DNA of 64,000 bases. Source: Brachycybe producta (Eukaryota > Arthropoda > Diplopoda > Playtdesmida > Andrognathidae). A program made the translations under genes and the position numbers. Below the pieces are notes generated by a model that was not told where the DNA came from, did no database searches, and was given only the letters and a program-made list of their open reading frames with translations. The stretch's first letter is position 1. Each line of letters opens with the position of its first letter. The stretch spans positions 19,316-83,315 of the forward strand of contig JAUPFP010000200.1 of assembly GCA_036925085.1 (NCBI GenBank), given 5' to 3'. This document shows, piece by piece, positions 50,878 through 62,340 of the stretch.

Positions 50878-53302
50878 TTGAAGTTCAACTTCAATTTTAA
50901 CTTCAATTTTAACTTCAATTTCAACTTTAATTTCAACTTTAATTTCAACTTCAATTTCAACTTCAATTTCAACTTCAATTTCAACTTCAATTTCAACTTC
51001 AATTTCAACTTCAATTTCAACTTCAATTTCAACTTCAATTTCAACTTCAATTTCAACTTCAATTTCTACGTCAATTTCAACATCAATTTAAATTTCAATT
51101 TTAACTTCAATTTCAACTTCAATTTCAACTTCAATTTCAACTTCAATTTCTACTTCAATTTCAACTTCAATTTCAATTTCAATTTTAAATTCAATTTCAA
51201 CTTCAACTTCAACTTCAATTTTAACTTGAAGTTCAACTTCTATTTCAACTTCAATTTCAACTTCAATTTCAACTTCAATTTCTATGTCAATTTCAACTTC
51301 AATTTAAATTTCAATTTTAACTTCAATTTCAACTTCAATTTCAACTGCAATTTCAATTTCAAATTCAACTTCAGTTTCAACTTCAATGTCAACTTCAATG
51401 TCAACTTCAATGTCAACTTCAATTTCAAATTCAATTTCAACTTCAATTTCAACTTCACTTTCAACTTCAATTTCAACTTCAATTTCATCTTCAATTTCAA
51501 CTTCAATTTCAATTTCAACTTCAGTTTCAACTTCAATTTCAACTTCAATTTCAACTTCAATTTCAACTTCAATTTCAACTTCAATTTCAACTTCAACTTC
51601 AACTTCAATGTCAACTTCAATGTCAACTTCAATTTCAAATTCAATTTCAACTTCAATTTCAACTTAAAATTCAACTTCAGTTTCAACTTCAATTTCAACT
51701 TCAATTTCAACTTCAATTTAAACTTCAATTTCAACTTCAATTTCAACTTCAATTTCAACTTCAATGTCAACTTCAATTTCAACTTCAATTTCAAATTCAA
51801 TGTCAACTTCAATTTAAACTTCACTTTCAACTTCAATTTCAACTTCAATTTCAACTTCAATTTCAACTTCAATTTCAACTTCTATTTCAACTTCAATTTC
51901 AACTTCAATTTCAACTTCAATTTCAACTGCAATTTCAACTTAAAATTCAACTTCAGTTTCAACTTCAATTTCAACTTCAATTTCAACTTCAATTTCAACT
52001 TCAATTTCTACGTCAATTTCAACTTCAATTTAAATTTCAATTTTAACTTCAATTTCAACTTCAATTTCAACTTCAATTTTAACTTGAAGTTCAACTTCAA
52101 TTTTAACTTCAATTTTAACTTCAATTTCAACTTTAATTTCAACTTCAATTTCAACTTCAATTTCAACTTCAATTTCAACTTCAATATCAACTTAAATTTC
52201 AACTTCAATTTCAACTTCAATTTCAACTTCAATTTCAACTTCAATTTCAACTTCAATTTCTACGTCAATTTCAACTTCAATTTAAATTTAAATTTTAACT
52301 TCAATTTCAACTTCAATTTCAACTTCAATTTTAACTTGAAGTTCAACTTCAATTTTAACTTCAATTTTAACTTCAATTTCAACTTTAATTTCAACTTCAA
52401 TTTCAACTTCAATTTCAACTTCAATTTCAACTTCAATTTCAACTTCAATTTCAACTTCAATTTCAACTTCAATTTCAACTTCAATTTCAACTTCAATTTC
52501 AACTTCAATTTCTACGTCAATTTCAATTTAAATTTAAATTTAAATTTTAACTTCAATTTCAACTTCAATTTCAACTTCAATTTCAACTTCAATTTCAACT
52601 TCAATTTTAACTTGAAGTTCAACTTTAATTTTAACTTCAATTTTAACTTCAATTTCAACTTCAATTTCAACTTCAATTTCAACTTCAATTTCAACTTCAA
52701 TTTCAACTTCAATTTCAACTTCAATTTCAACTTCAATTTCAACTTCAATTTCAACTTCAATTTCAACTTCAATTTCAACTTCAATTTCAACTTCAATTTC
52801 AACTTCAATTTCAACTTCAATTTCAACTGCAATTTCAACTTAAAATTCAACTTCAGTTTCAAGTTCAATTTCAACTTCAATTTCAACTTCAATTTCAACT
52901 TCAACTTCAACTTCAATGTCAACTTCAATTTCAACTTCAATTTCAAATTCAATTTCAACTTCAATTTAAACTTCACTTTCAACTTCAATTTCAACTTCAA
53001 TTTCAACTTCAATTTCAACTTCAATTTCAACTTCAATTTCAAATTCAACTTCAATTTCAACTTAAATTTCAACTTCTATTTCCACAATCAATTTCAACTT
53101 CAATTTCAACTTCAATTTCAACTTCAATTTCAACTTCAATTCCAACTGCAATTTCAACTTAAAATTCAACTTCAGTTTCAACTTCAATTTCAACTTCAAT
53201 TTCAACTTCAATTTCAACTTCAATTTCTACATCAATTTCAACTTCAATTTCAATTTCAATTTTAACTTCAATTTCAACTTCAATTTCAACTTCAATTTTA
53301 AC
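50878..53302. repeat. Zone C irregular unit U2 (2,425 bp)
   Basis: Same opening as U1 with TTTCAACATCAATTTAAATTTC at about 51,075, TATGTC (51,282) and three GTCAAC dimers (51,388, 51,400, 51,412). It then inserts a segment related to the 2.0-kb HOR (two GTCAAC dimers at 51,610 and 51,622, TTAAAATTCAACTTCAG, TTTAAACTTC). CTTCATCTTC at about 51,487 and TTCAGTTTCAAC at about 51,522 are private. A variant CTTAAATTTC precedes its slip element at 53,079. Confidence 0.82.
53079..53091 (+). repeat. C slip element, subfamily 2
   Basis: 2,425 bp after the previous copy, equal to the U2 length. It has AATTCCAACTGC (about 53,141) and TACATC (about 53,228). Confidence 0.93.
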
Positions 53303-54390
53303 TTGAAGTTCAACTTCAATTTTAACTTCAATTTTAACTTCAATTTCAACTTTAATTTCAACTTCAATTTCAACTTCAATTTCAACTTCAATTTCAACTT
53401 CAATTTCAACTTCAATTTCAACTTCAATTTCAACTTCAATTTCAACTTCAATTTCAACTTCAATTTCAACTTCAATTTCAACTTCAATTTCAACTTCAAT
53501 TTCAACTTCAATTTCTACGTCAATTTCAACATCAATTTAAATTTCAATTTTAACTTCAATTTCAACTTCAATTTCAACTTCAATGTCAACTTCAATTTCT
53601 ACTTCAATTTCAACTTCAATTTCAATTTCAATTTTAAATTCAATTTCAACTTCAACTTCAACTTCAATTTTAACTTGAAGTTCAACTTCTATTTCAACTT
53701 CAATTTCAACTTCAATTTCAACTTCAATTTCTATGTCAATTTCAACTTCAATTTAAATTTCAATTTTAACTTCAATTTCAACTTCAATTTCAACTGCAAT
53801 TTCAATTTCAAATTCAACTTCAGTTTCAACTTCAATGTCAACTTCAATGTCAACTTCAATGTCAACTTCAATTTCAAATTCAATTTCAACTTCAATTTCA
53901 ACTTCACTTTCAACTTCAATTTCAACTTCAATTTCAACTTCAATTTCAACTTCAATTTCAACTTCAATTTCAATTTCAACTTCAATTTCAACTTCAATTT
54001 CAACTTCAATTTCAACTTCAATCTCAACTTCAATTTCAACTTCAATTTCAACTTCAATTTCAACTTCAATTTCAACTTCAATTTCAACTTCAATTTCAAC
54101 TGCAATTTCAACTTAAAATTCAACTTCAGTTTCAACTTCAATTTCAACTTCAATTTCAACTTCAATTTCAACTTCAACTTCAACTTCAATGTCAACTTCA
54201 ATTTCAACTTCAATTTCAAATTCAATTTCAACTTCAATTTAAACTTCACTTTCAACTTCAATTTCAACTTCAATTTCAACTTCAATTTCAACTTCAATTT
54301 CAATTTCAACTTCAATTTCAACTTCAATTTCAACTTCAATTTCAACTTCTATTTCAACTTCAATTTCAACTTCAATTTCAACTTCAATTT
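53303..54390. repeat. Zone C irregular unit U3 (partial)
   Basis: Opens like U1 and U2, with GTCAAC at about 53,585 as a private change, TATGTC (about 53,732) and three GTCAAC dimers (53,837, 53,849, 53,861). AATCTCAAC at about 54,020 is found elsewhere only at about 60,457, which links this unit to zone D. Confidence 0.8.
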
Positions 54391-54505
54391 CAACTGCAAT
54401 TTCAACTTAAAATTCAACTTCAGTTTCAACTTCAATTTCAACTTCAATTTCAACTTCAATTTCAACTTCAATTTCTACATCAATTTCAACTTCAATTTAA
54501 ATTTC

Positions 54506-54518
54506 AATTTTTAACTTC
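54506..54518. other. Isolated +1 register break
   Basis: CAATTTTTAAC has five T where the module normally has four. Because the same extra T is at about 57,432, the insertion predates the 2.92-kb duplication. Confidence 0.86.
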
Positions 54519-56482
54519 AATTTCAACTTCAATTTCAACTTCAATTTCAACTTCAATTTCAACTTCAATTTCAACTTCAATTTCAACTTCAATTTCAACT
54601 TCAATTTCAACTTCAATTTCAACTTCAATTTCAACTTCAATTTCAACTTCAATTTCAACTTCAATTTCAACTTCAATTTCTACATCAATTTCAACTTCAA
54701 TTTAAATTTCAATTTTAACTTCAATTTCAACTTCAATTTCAACTTCAATTTCAACTTCAATTTTAACTTAAAATTCAACTTCAGTTTCAACTTCAATTTC
54801 AACTTCAATTTCAACTTCAATTTCAACTTCAATTTCTACGTCAATTTCATCTTCAATTTAAATTTCAATTTTAACTTCAATTTCAACTTCAATTTCAACT
54901 TCAATTTTAACTTGAAGTTCAACTTCAATTTTAACTTCAATTTTAACTTCAATTTCAACTTTAATTTCAACTTCAATTTCTACTTCAATTTCAACTTCAA
55001 TTTCAACTTCAATTTCAACTTCAATTTCAACTTCAATTTCAACTTCAATTTCAACTTCAATTTCAACTTCAATTTCAACTTCATTTTCAACTTCAATTTC
55101 AACTTCAATTTTAACTTCAATTTCAACTTCAATTTCAACTTCAATTTCAACTTCAATTTCAACTTCAATTTCAACTTCAATATCAACTTAAAATTCAACT
55201 TCAGTTTCAACTTCAATTTCAACTTCAATTTCAACTTCAATTTCAACTTCTACTTCAATTTCAACTTCAACTTCAATTTCAACTGCAATTTTACTTTCAA
55301 TTTAAACTTCAATTTCAACTTCAATTTCAACTTCAATTTCAACTTCAATTTCAACTTCAATTTCAACTTCAATATCAACTTAAAATTCAACTTCAGTTTC
55401 AAGTTCAATTTCAACTTCAATTTCAACTTCAATATCAACTTAAAATTCAACTTCAGTTTCAACTTCAATTTCAACTTCAATTTCAACTTCAATTTCAACT
55501 TCAATTTCTACGTCAATTTCAACTTCAATTTAAATTTAAATTTTAACTTCAATTTCAACTTCAATTTCAACTTCAATTTTAACTTGAAGTTCAACTTCAA
55601 TTTCAACTTCAATTTCAACTTCAATTTCAACTTCAATTTCAACTTCAATTTCAACTTCAATTTCAACTTCAATTTCTACGTCAATTTCAACTTCAATTTA
55701 AATTTAAATTTTAACTTCAATTTCAACTTCAATTTCAACTTCAATTTCAACTTCAATTTTAACTTGAAGTTCAACTTCAATTTTAACTTCAATTTTAACT
55801 TCAATTTCAACTTTAATTTCAACTTCAATTTCTACTTCAATTTCAACTTCAATTTCAACTTCAATTTCAACTTCAATTTCAACTTCAATTTCAACTTCAA
55901 TTTCAACTTCAATTTCAACTTCAATTTCAACTTCATTTTCAACTTCAATTTCAACTTCAATTTTAACTTCAATTTCAACTTCAATTTCAACTTCAATTTC
56001 AACTTCAATTTCAACTTCAATTTCAACTTCAATTTCAACTTCAATATCAACTTAAAATTCAACTTCAGTTTCAACTTCAATTTCAACTTCAATTTCAACT
56101 TCAATTTCAACTTCTACTTCAATTTCAACTTCAACTTCAATTTCAACTGCAATTTTAATTTCAATTTCAACTTCAATTTCAACTTCAATTTCAACTTCAA
56201 TTTCAACTTCAATTTCAACTTCAATTTCAACTTCAATTTCAACTTCAATTTCAACTTCAATATCAACTTAAAATTCAACTTCAGTTTCAAGTTCAATTTC
56301 AACTTCAATTTCAACTTCAATTTCAACTTCAACTTCAACTTCAATGTCAACTTCAATTTCAACTTCAATTTCAAATTCAATTTCAACTTCAATTTAAACT
56401 TCACTTTCAACTTCAATTTCAACTTCAATTTCAACTTCAATTTCAACTTCAATTTTAAATTCAACTTCAATTTCAACTTCTA

Positions 56483-56495
56483 TTTCCACAATCAA
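56483..56495 (+). repeat. C slip element, subfamily 3
   Basis: Preceded by AATTTTAAATTCAAC instead of AATTTCAAATTCAAC and followed by CAACTTGAATTTC. Downstream it has AATTTCAACTGC and TACGTC, as in subfamily 1. Confidence 0.93.
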
Positions 56496-57313
56496 TTTCA
56501 ACTTGAATTTCAACTTCAATTTCAACTTCAATTTCAACTTCAATTTCAACTGCAATTTCAACTTAAAATTCAACTTCAGTTTCAACTTCAATTTCAACTT
56601 CAATTTCAACTTCAATTTCAACTTCAATTTCTACGTCAATTTCAACTTCAATTTCAATTTCAATTTTAACTTCAATTTCAACTTCAATTTCAACTTCAAT
56701 TTTAACTTGAAGTTCAACTTCAATTTTAACTTCAATTTTAACTTCAATTTCAACTTTAATTTCAACTTTAATTTCAACTTCAATTTCAACTTCAATTTCA
56801 ACTTCAATTTCAACTTCAATTTCAACTTCAATTTCAACTTCAATTTCAACTTCAATTTTAACTTCAATTTCAACTTCAATTTCAACTTCAATTTCAACTT
56901 CAATTTCTACGTCAATTTCAACTTCAATTTAAATTTCAATTTTAACTTCAATTTCAACTTCAATTTCAACTTCAATTTCAACTTCAATTTCTACTTCAAT
57001 TTCAACTTCAATTTCAATTTCAATTTTAAATTCAATTTCAACTTCAACTTCAACTTCAATTTTAACTTGAAGTTCAACTTCTATTTCAACTTCAATTTCA
57101 ACTTTAATTTCAACTTCAATTTCTACGTCAATTTCAACTTCAATTTAAATTTCAATTTTAACTTCAATTTCAACTTCAATTTCAACTGCAATTTCAATTT
57201 CAAATTCAACTTCAGTTTCAACTTCAATTTCAACTTCATTTTCAACTTCAATTTCAACTTCAATTTCAACTTCAATTTCAACTTCAACTTCAACTTCAAT
57301 GTCAACTTCAATG

Positions 57314-60270
57314 TCAACTGCAATTTCAACTTAAAATTCAACTTCAGTTTCAACTTCAATTTCAACTTCAATTTCAACTTCAATTTCAACTTCAATTTCT
57401 ACATCAATTTCAACTTCAATTTAAATTTCAATTTTTAACTTCAATTTCAACTTCAATTTCAACTTCAATTTCAACTTCAATTTCAACTTCAATTTCAACT
57501 TCAATTTCAACTTCAATTTCAACTTCAATTTCAACTTCAATTTCAACTTCAATTTCAACTTCAATTTCAACTTCAATTTCAACTTCAATTTCAACTTCAA
57601 TTTCTACATCAATTTCAACTTCAATTTAAATTTCAATTTTAACTTCAATTTCAACTTCAATTTCAACTTCAATTTCAACTTCAATTTTAACTTAAAATTC
57701 AACTTCAGTTTCAACTTCAATTTCAACTTCAATTCAACTTCAATTTCAACTTCAATTTCTACGTCAATTTCATCTTCAATTTAAATTTCAATTTTAACTT
57801 CAATTTCAACTTCAATTTCAACTTCAATTTTAACTTGAAGTTCAACTTCAATTTTAACTTCAATTTTAACTTCAATTTCAACTTTAATTTCAACTTCAAT
57901 TTCTACTTCAATTTCAACTTCATTTCAACTTCAATTTCAACTTCAATTTCAACTTCAATTTCAACTTCAATTTCAACTTCAATTTCAACTTCAATTTCAA
58001 CTTCATTGTTCAACTTCAATTTCAACTTCAATTTTAACTTCAATTTCAACTTCAATTTCAACTTCAATTTCACTTCAATTTCAACTTCAATTTCAACTTC
58101 AATATCAACTTAAAATTCAACTTCAGTTTCAACTTCAATTTTCAACTTCAATTTCAACTTCAATTTCAACTTCTACTTCAATTTCAACTTCAACTTCAAT
58201 TTCAACTGCAATTTTACTTTCAATTTCAACTTCAATTTCAACTTCAATTTCAACTTCAATTTCAACTTCAATTTCAACTTCAATTTCAACTTCAATTTCA
58301 ACTTCAATTTCAACTTCAATATCAACTTAAAAATTCAACTTCAGTTTCAAGTTCAATTTCAACTTCAATTTCAACTTCAATATCAACTTAAAATTCAACT
58401 TCAGTTTCAACTTCAATTTCAACTTCAATTTCAACTTCAATTTCAACTTCAATTTCTACGTCAATTTCAACTTCAATTTAAATTTAAATTTTAACTTCAA
58501 TTTCAACTTCAATTTCAACTTCAATTTTAACTTGAAGTTCAACTTCAATTTCAACTTCAATTTCAACTTCAATTTCAACTTCAATTTCAACTTCAATTTC
58601 AACTTCAATTTCAACTTCAATTTCTACGTCAATTTCAACTTCAATTTAAATTTAAATTTTAACTTCAATTTCAACTTCAATTTCAACTTCAATTTCAACT
58701 TCAATTTTAACTTGAAGTTCAACTTCAATTTTAACTTCAAGTTTAACTTCAATTTCAACTTTAATTTCAACTTCAATTTCTACTTCAATTTCAACTTCAA
58801 TTTCAACTTCAATTTCAACTTCAATTTCAACTTCAATTTCAACTTCAATTTCAACTTCAATTTCAACTTCAATTTCAACTTCATTTCAACTTCAATTTCA
58901 ACTTCAATTTTAACTTCAATTTCAACTTCAATTTCAACTTCAATTTCAACTTCAATTTCAACTTCAATTTCAACTTCAATTTCAACTTCAATATCAACTT
59001 TAAAATCTCAACTTCAGTTTCAACTTCAATTTCAACTTCAATTTCAACTTCAATTTCAACTTCTACTTCAATTTCAACTTGCAACTTCAATTTCAACTGC
59101 AATTTTAATTTCAATTTCAACTTCAATTTCAACTTCAATTTCAACTTCAATTTCAACTTCAATTTCAACTTCAATTTCAACTTCAATTTCAACTTCAATT
59201 TCAACTTCAATTTCAACTTCAATATCAACTTAAAATTCAACTTCAGTTTCAAGTTCAATTTCAACTTCAATTTCAACTTCAATTTCAACTTCAACTTCAC
59301 TTCAATGTCAACTTCAATTTCAACTTCAATTTCAAATTCAATTTCAACTTCAATTTAAACTTCACTTTCAACTTCAATTTCAACTTCAATTTCAACTTCA
59401 ATTTCAACTTCAATTTTAAATTCAACTTCAATTTCAACTTCTATTTCCACAATCAATTTCAACTTGAATTTCAACTTCAATTTCAACTTCAATTTCAACT
59501 TCAATTTCAACTGCAATTTCAACTTAAAATTCAACTTCAGTTTCAACTTCAATTTCAACTTCAATTTCAACTTCAATTTCAACTTCAATTTCTACGTCAA
59601 TTTCAACTTCAATTTCAATTTCAATTTTAACTTCAATTTCAACTTCAATTTCAACTTCAATTTTAACTTGAAGTTCAACTTCAATTTTAACTTCAATTTT
59701 AACTTCAATTTTAACTTCAATTTCAACTTTAATTTCAACTTTAATTTCAACTTCAATTTCAACTTCAATTTCAACTTCAATTTCAACTTCAATTTCAACT
59801 TCAATTTCAACTTCAATTTCACTTCAATTTTAACTTCAATTTCAACTTCAATTTCAACTTCAATTTCAACTTCAATTTCTACGTCAATTTCAACTTCAAT
59901 TTAAATTTCAATTTAACGTTCAATTTCAAACTTCAATTTTCAACTTCAATTTCAACTTCAATTTCTACTTCAATTTCAACTTCAATTTCAATTTCAATTT
60001 TAAATTCAATTTCAACTTCAACTTCAACTTCAATTTTAACTTGAAGTTCAACTTCTATTTCAACTTCAATTTCAACTTTTAATTTCAACTTCAATTTCTA
60101 CGTCAATTTCAACTTCAATTTAAATTTCAATTTTAACTTCAATTTCAACTTCAATTTCAACTGCAATTTCAATTTCAAATTCAACTTCAGTTTCAACTTC
60201 AATTCAACTTCATTTTCAACTTCAATTTCAACTTCAATTTCAACTTCAATTTCACTTCAACTTCAACTTC
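57314..60270. repeat. 2.92-kb tandem duplication, copy 2 (indel-rich)
   Basis: Same order of landmarks as 54,390-57,313, but with many private one-base changes absent from copy 1, for example CTTCATTGTTCAAC for CTTCATTTTCAAC (about 58,004), TTAAAAATTC for TTAAAATTC (about 58,330) and CTTGCAAC for CTTCAAC (about 59,080). After about 60,270 the sequence continues as a copy of U3 from its triple GTCAAC onward. Confidence 0.86.
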
Positions 60271-62240
60271 AATGTCAACTTCAATGTCAACTTCAATGTC
60301 AACTTCAATTTCAAATTCAATTTCAACTTCAATTTCAACTTCACTTTCAACTTCAATTTCAACTTCAATTTCAACTTCAATTTCAACTTCAATTTCAACT
60401 TCAATTTCAATTTCAACTTCAATTTCAACTTCAATTTCAACTTCAATTTCAACTCAATCTCAACTTCAATTTCAACTTCAATTTCAACTTCAATTCAACT
60501 TCAATTTCAACTTCAATTTCAACTTCAATTTCAAACTGCATTTCAACTTAAAATTCAACTTCAGTTTCAACTCTAATTCAACTTCAATTCAACTTCAATT
60601 TCAACTTCAATTTCAACTTCACTTTCAACTTCAATTTCAACTTCAATTTCAACTTCAATTTCAATTTCAACTTTAATTTCAACTTCAATTTCAACTTCAA
60701 TTTCAACTTCAATTTCAACTTCAATTTCAACTTCAATTTCAACTTCAATTTCAACTTCAATTCAACTTCAATTTCAACTTCAATTTCAACTTCAATTTCA
60801 ACTTCAATTTCTACATCAATTTCAACTTCAATTTAAATTTCAATTTTAACTTCAATTTCAACTTCAATTTCAACTTCAATTTCAACTTCAATTTTAACTT
60901 GAAAGTTCAACTTCAATTTTAACTTCAATTTTAACTTCAATTTCAACTTCAATTTCAACTTCACTTTCAACTTCAATTTCAACTTCAATTTCAACTTCAA
61001 TTTCAACTTCAATTTCAACTGCAATTTCAACTTAAAATTCAACTTCAGTTTTCAACTTCAATTTCAACTTCATTTTCAACTTCAATTTCAACTTCAATTT
61101 CAACTTCAATTTCAACTTCAACTTCAACTTCAATGTCAACTTCAATGTCAACTTCAATGTCAACTTCAATTTCAAATTCAATTTCAACTTCAATTTCAAC
61201 TTCACTTCAACTTCAATTTCAACTTCAATTCAACTTCAATTTCAACTTCAATTTCAACTCTCAATTTCAATTTCAACTTCAATTTCAACTTCAATTTCAA
61301 CTTCAATTTCAACTTCAATTTCAACTTCACTTTCAACTTCAATTTCAACTTCAATTTCAACTTCAATTTCAATTTCAACTTTAATTTCAACTTCAATTTC
61401 AACTTTCAATTTCAACTTCAATTTCAACTTCAATTTCAACTTCAATTTCAACTTCAATTTCAACTTCAATTTCAACTTCAATTTCAACTTCAATTTCAAC
61501 TTCAATTTCAACTTCAATTTCAACTTCTAATTTCTACATTCAATTTCAACTTCAATTTTAAATTTCAATCTTTTAACTTCAATTTCAACTTCAATTTCAA
61601 CTTCAATTTCAACTTCAATTTTAACTTGAAGTTCAACTTCAATTTTAACTTCAATTTTTAACTTCAATTTCAACTTCAATTTCAACTTCACTTTCAACTT
61701 CAATTTCAACTTCAATTTCAACTTCAATTTCAACTTCAATTTCAACTGCAATTTCAACTTAAAATTCAACTTCAGTTTCAACTTCAATTTCAACTTCAAT
61801 TTCAACTTCAATTTCAACTTCAACTTCAACTTCAATGTCAACTTCAATTTCAACTTCAATTTCAAATTCAATTTCAACTTCAATTTCAACTTCACTTTCA
61901 ACTTCAATTTCAACTTCAATTTCAACTTCAATTTCAATTTCAACTTTAATTTCAACTTCAATTTCAACTTCAATTTTCAACTTCAATTTCAACTTCAATT
62001 TCAACTTCAATTTCAACTTCAATTTCAACTTCAATTTCAACTTCAAGTTCAACTTCAATTTCAACTTCAATTTCAACTTCAATTTCTACATCAATTTCAA
62101 CTTCAATTTAAATTTCAATTTTAACTTCAATTTCAACTTCAATTTCAACTTCAATTTCAAATTCAATTTCAACTTCAATTTCAACTTTCACTTTCAACTT
62201 CAATTTCAACTTCAATTTCAACTTCAATTTCAATTCAACT
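57730..62240. other. Indel-dense stretch (probable low-quality consensus)
   Basis: About 30 single-base indels, mostly in homopolymers or dinucleotide contexts. Examples are CAATTCAAC (57,731; 60,201; 60,491; 61,227), TTTCACTTC (58,068; 59,817; 60,252), AATTTTCAAC (58,138; 61,972), TTGAAAGTTC (60,900) and CAATCTTTTAAC (61,567). Outside this interval, apart from the recurrent slip elements, I found only three. The hexamer register is lost and regained repeatedly here. The pattern is typical of unpolished long-read consensus, although local biological decay is possible. Confidence 0.85.
59444..59456 (+). repeat. C slip element, subfamily 3
   Basis: Duplicate of the element at 56,483 with the same flanking variants (AATTTTAAATTCAAC before, CAACTTGAATTTC after). 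Last copy in the window. Confidence 0.92.
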
Positions 62241-62340
62241 TTAATTTCAACTTCAATTTCAACTTCAATTTCAACTTCAATTTCAACTTCAATTTCAACT
62301 TCAATTTCAACTTCAATTTCAACTTCAATTTCAACTTCAA
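60270..62340. repeat. Zone D: U3-related modules
   Basis: Begins with three GTCAAC dimers (60,274, 60,286, 60,298) and AATCTCAAC, matching 53,837-54,030 at an offset of 6,437. It then repeats modules with CTGCAATTTC, TTAAAATTCAACTTCAG, a GTCAAC cluster, TTTCAACTTCACTTTC, TTTCAATTTCAACTTTAA and TACATC. Triple GTCAAC recurs at 61,135-61,159 and single GTCAAC at about 61,838 and 62,664. The TTTAAACTTCAC of zones B and C reads TTTCAACTTCAC here. Single-base indels run through most of the zone. Confidence 0.75.

Larger units (their letters stand above)
39220..57313. repeat. Zone C: B-derived modules with TTAAATTTAAATTTT and slip elements
   Basis: Modules resemble B, but many carry TTCAATTTAAATTTAAATTTT in place of TTCAATTTAAATTTCAATTTT. 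The zone also introduces the slip element TTTCCACAATCAA. Simple TACGTC-to-TACGTC modules here measure 264 bp (40,178 to 40,442 to 40,706), 252 bp (41,805 to 42,057) and 240 bp (43,413 to about 43,653). At about 52,530-52,550 one module has a triple TTTAAATTTAAATTTAAA, unique in the window. Confidence 0.84.
54390..57313. repeat. 2.92-kb tandem duplication, copy 1
   Basis: Landmarks repeat at about +2,923: CTGCA (54,394 and 57,318), CAATTTTTAAC (54,508 and about 57,432), TTGAAG (54,912 and 57,835) and CTGCAATTTTAC (about 55,283 and 58,206). The offset is 2,961 bp at the slip element (56,483 and 59,444). Its right end is a GTCAAC dimer (57,313) that abuts CTGCAATTTC of the next copy. Confidence 0.88.

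Noticed and set aside
59905-59945. Possible remnant of unrelated sequence at a cluster of irregular bases
   Set aside because: It can be read as TTAAATTTCAATTTTAAC with several one-base indels and matches the clean equivalent at about 56,930-56,960, so it belongs to the indel-dense stretch.
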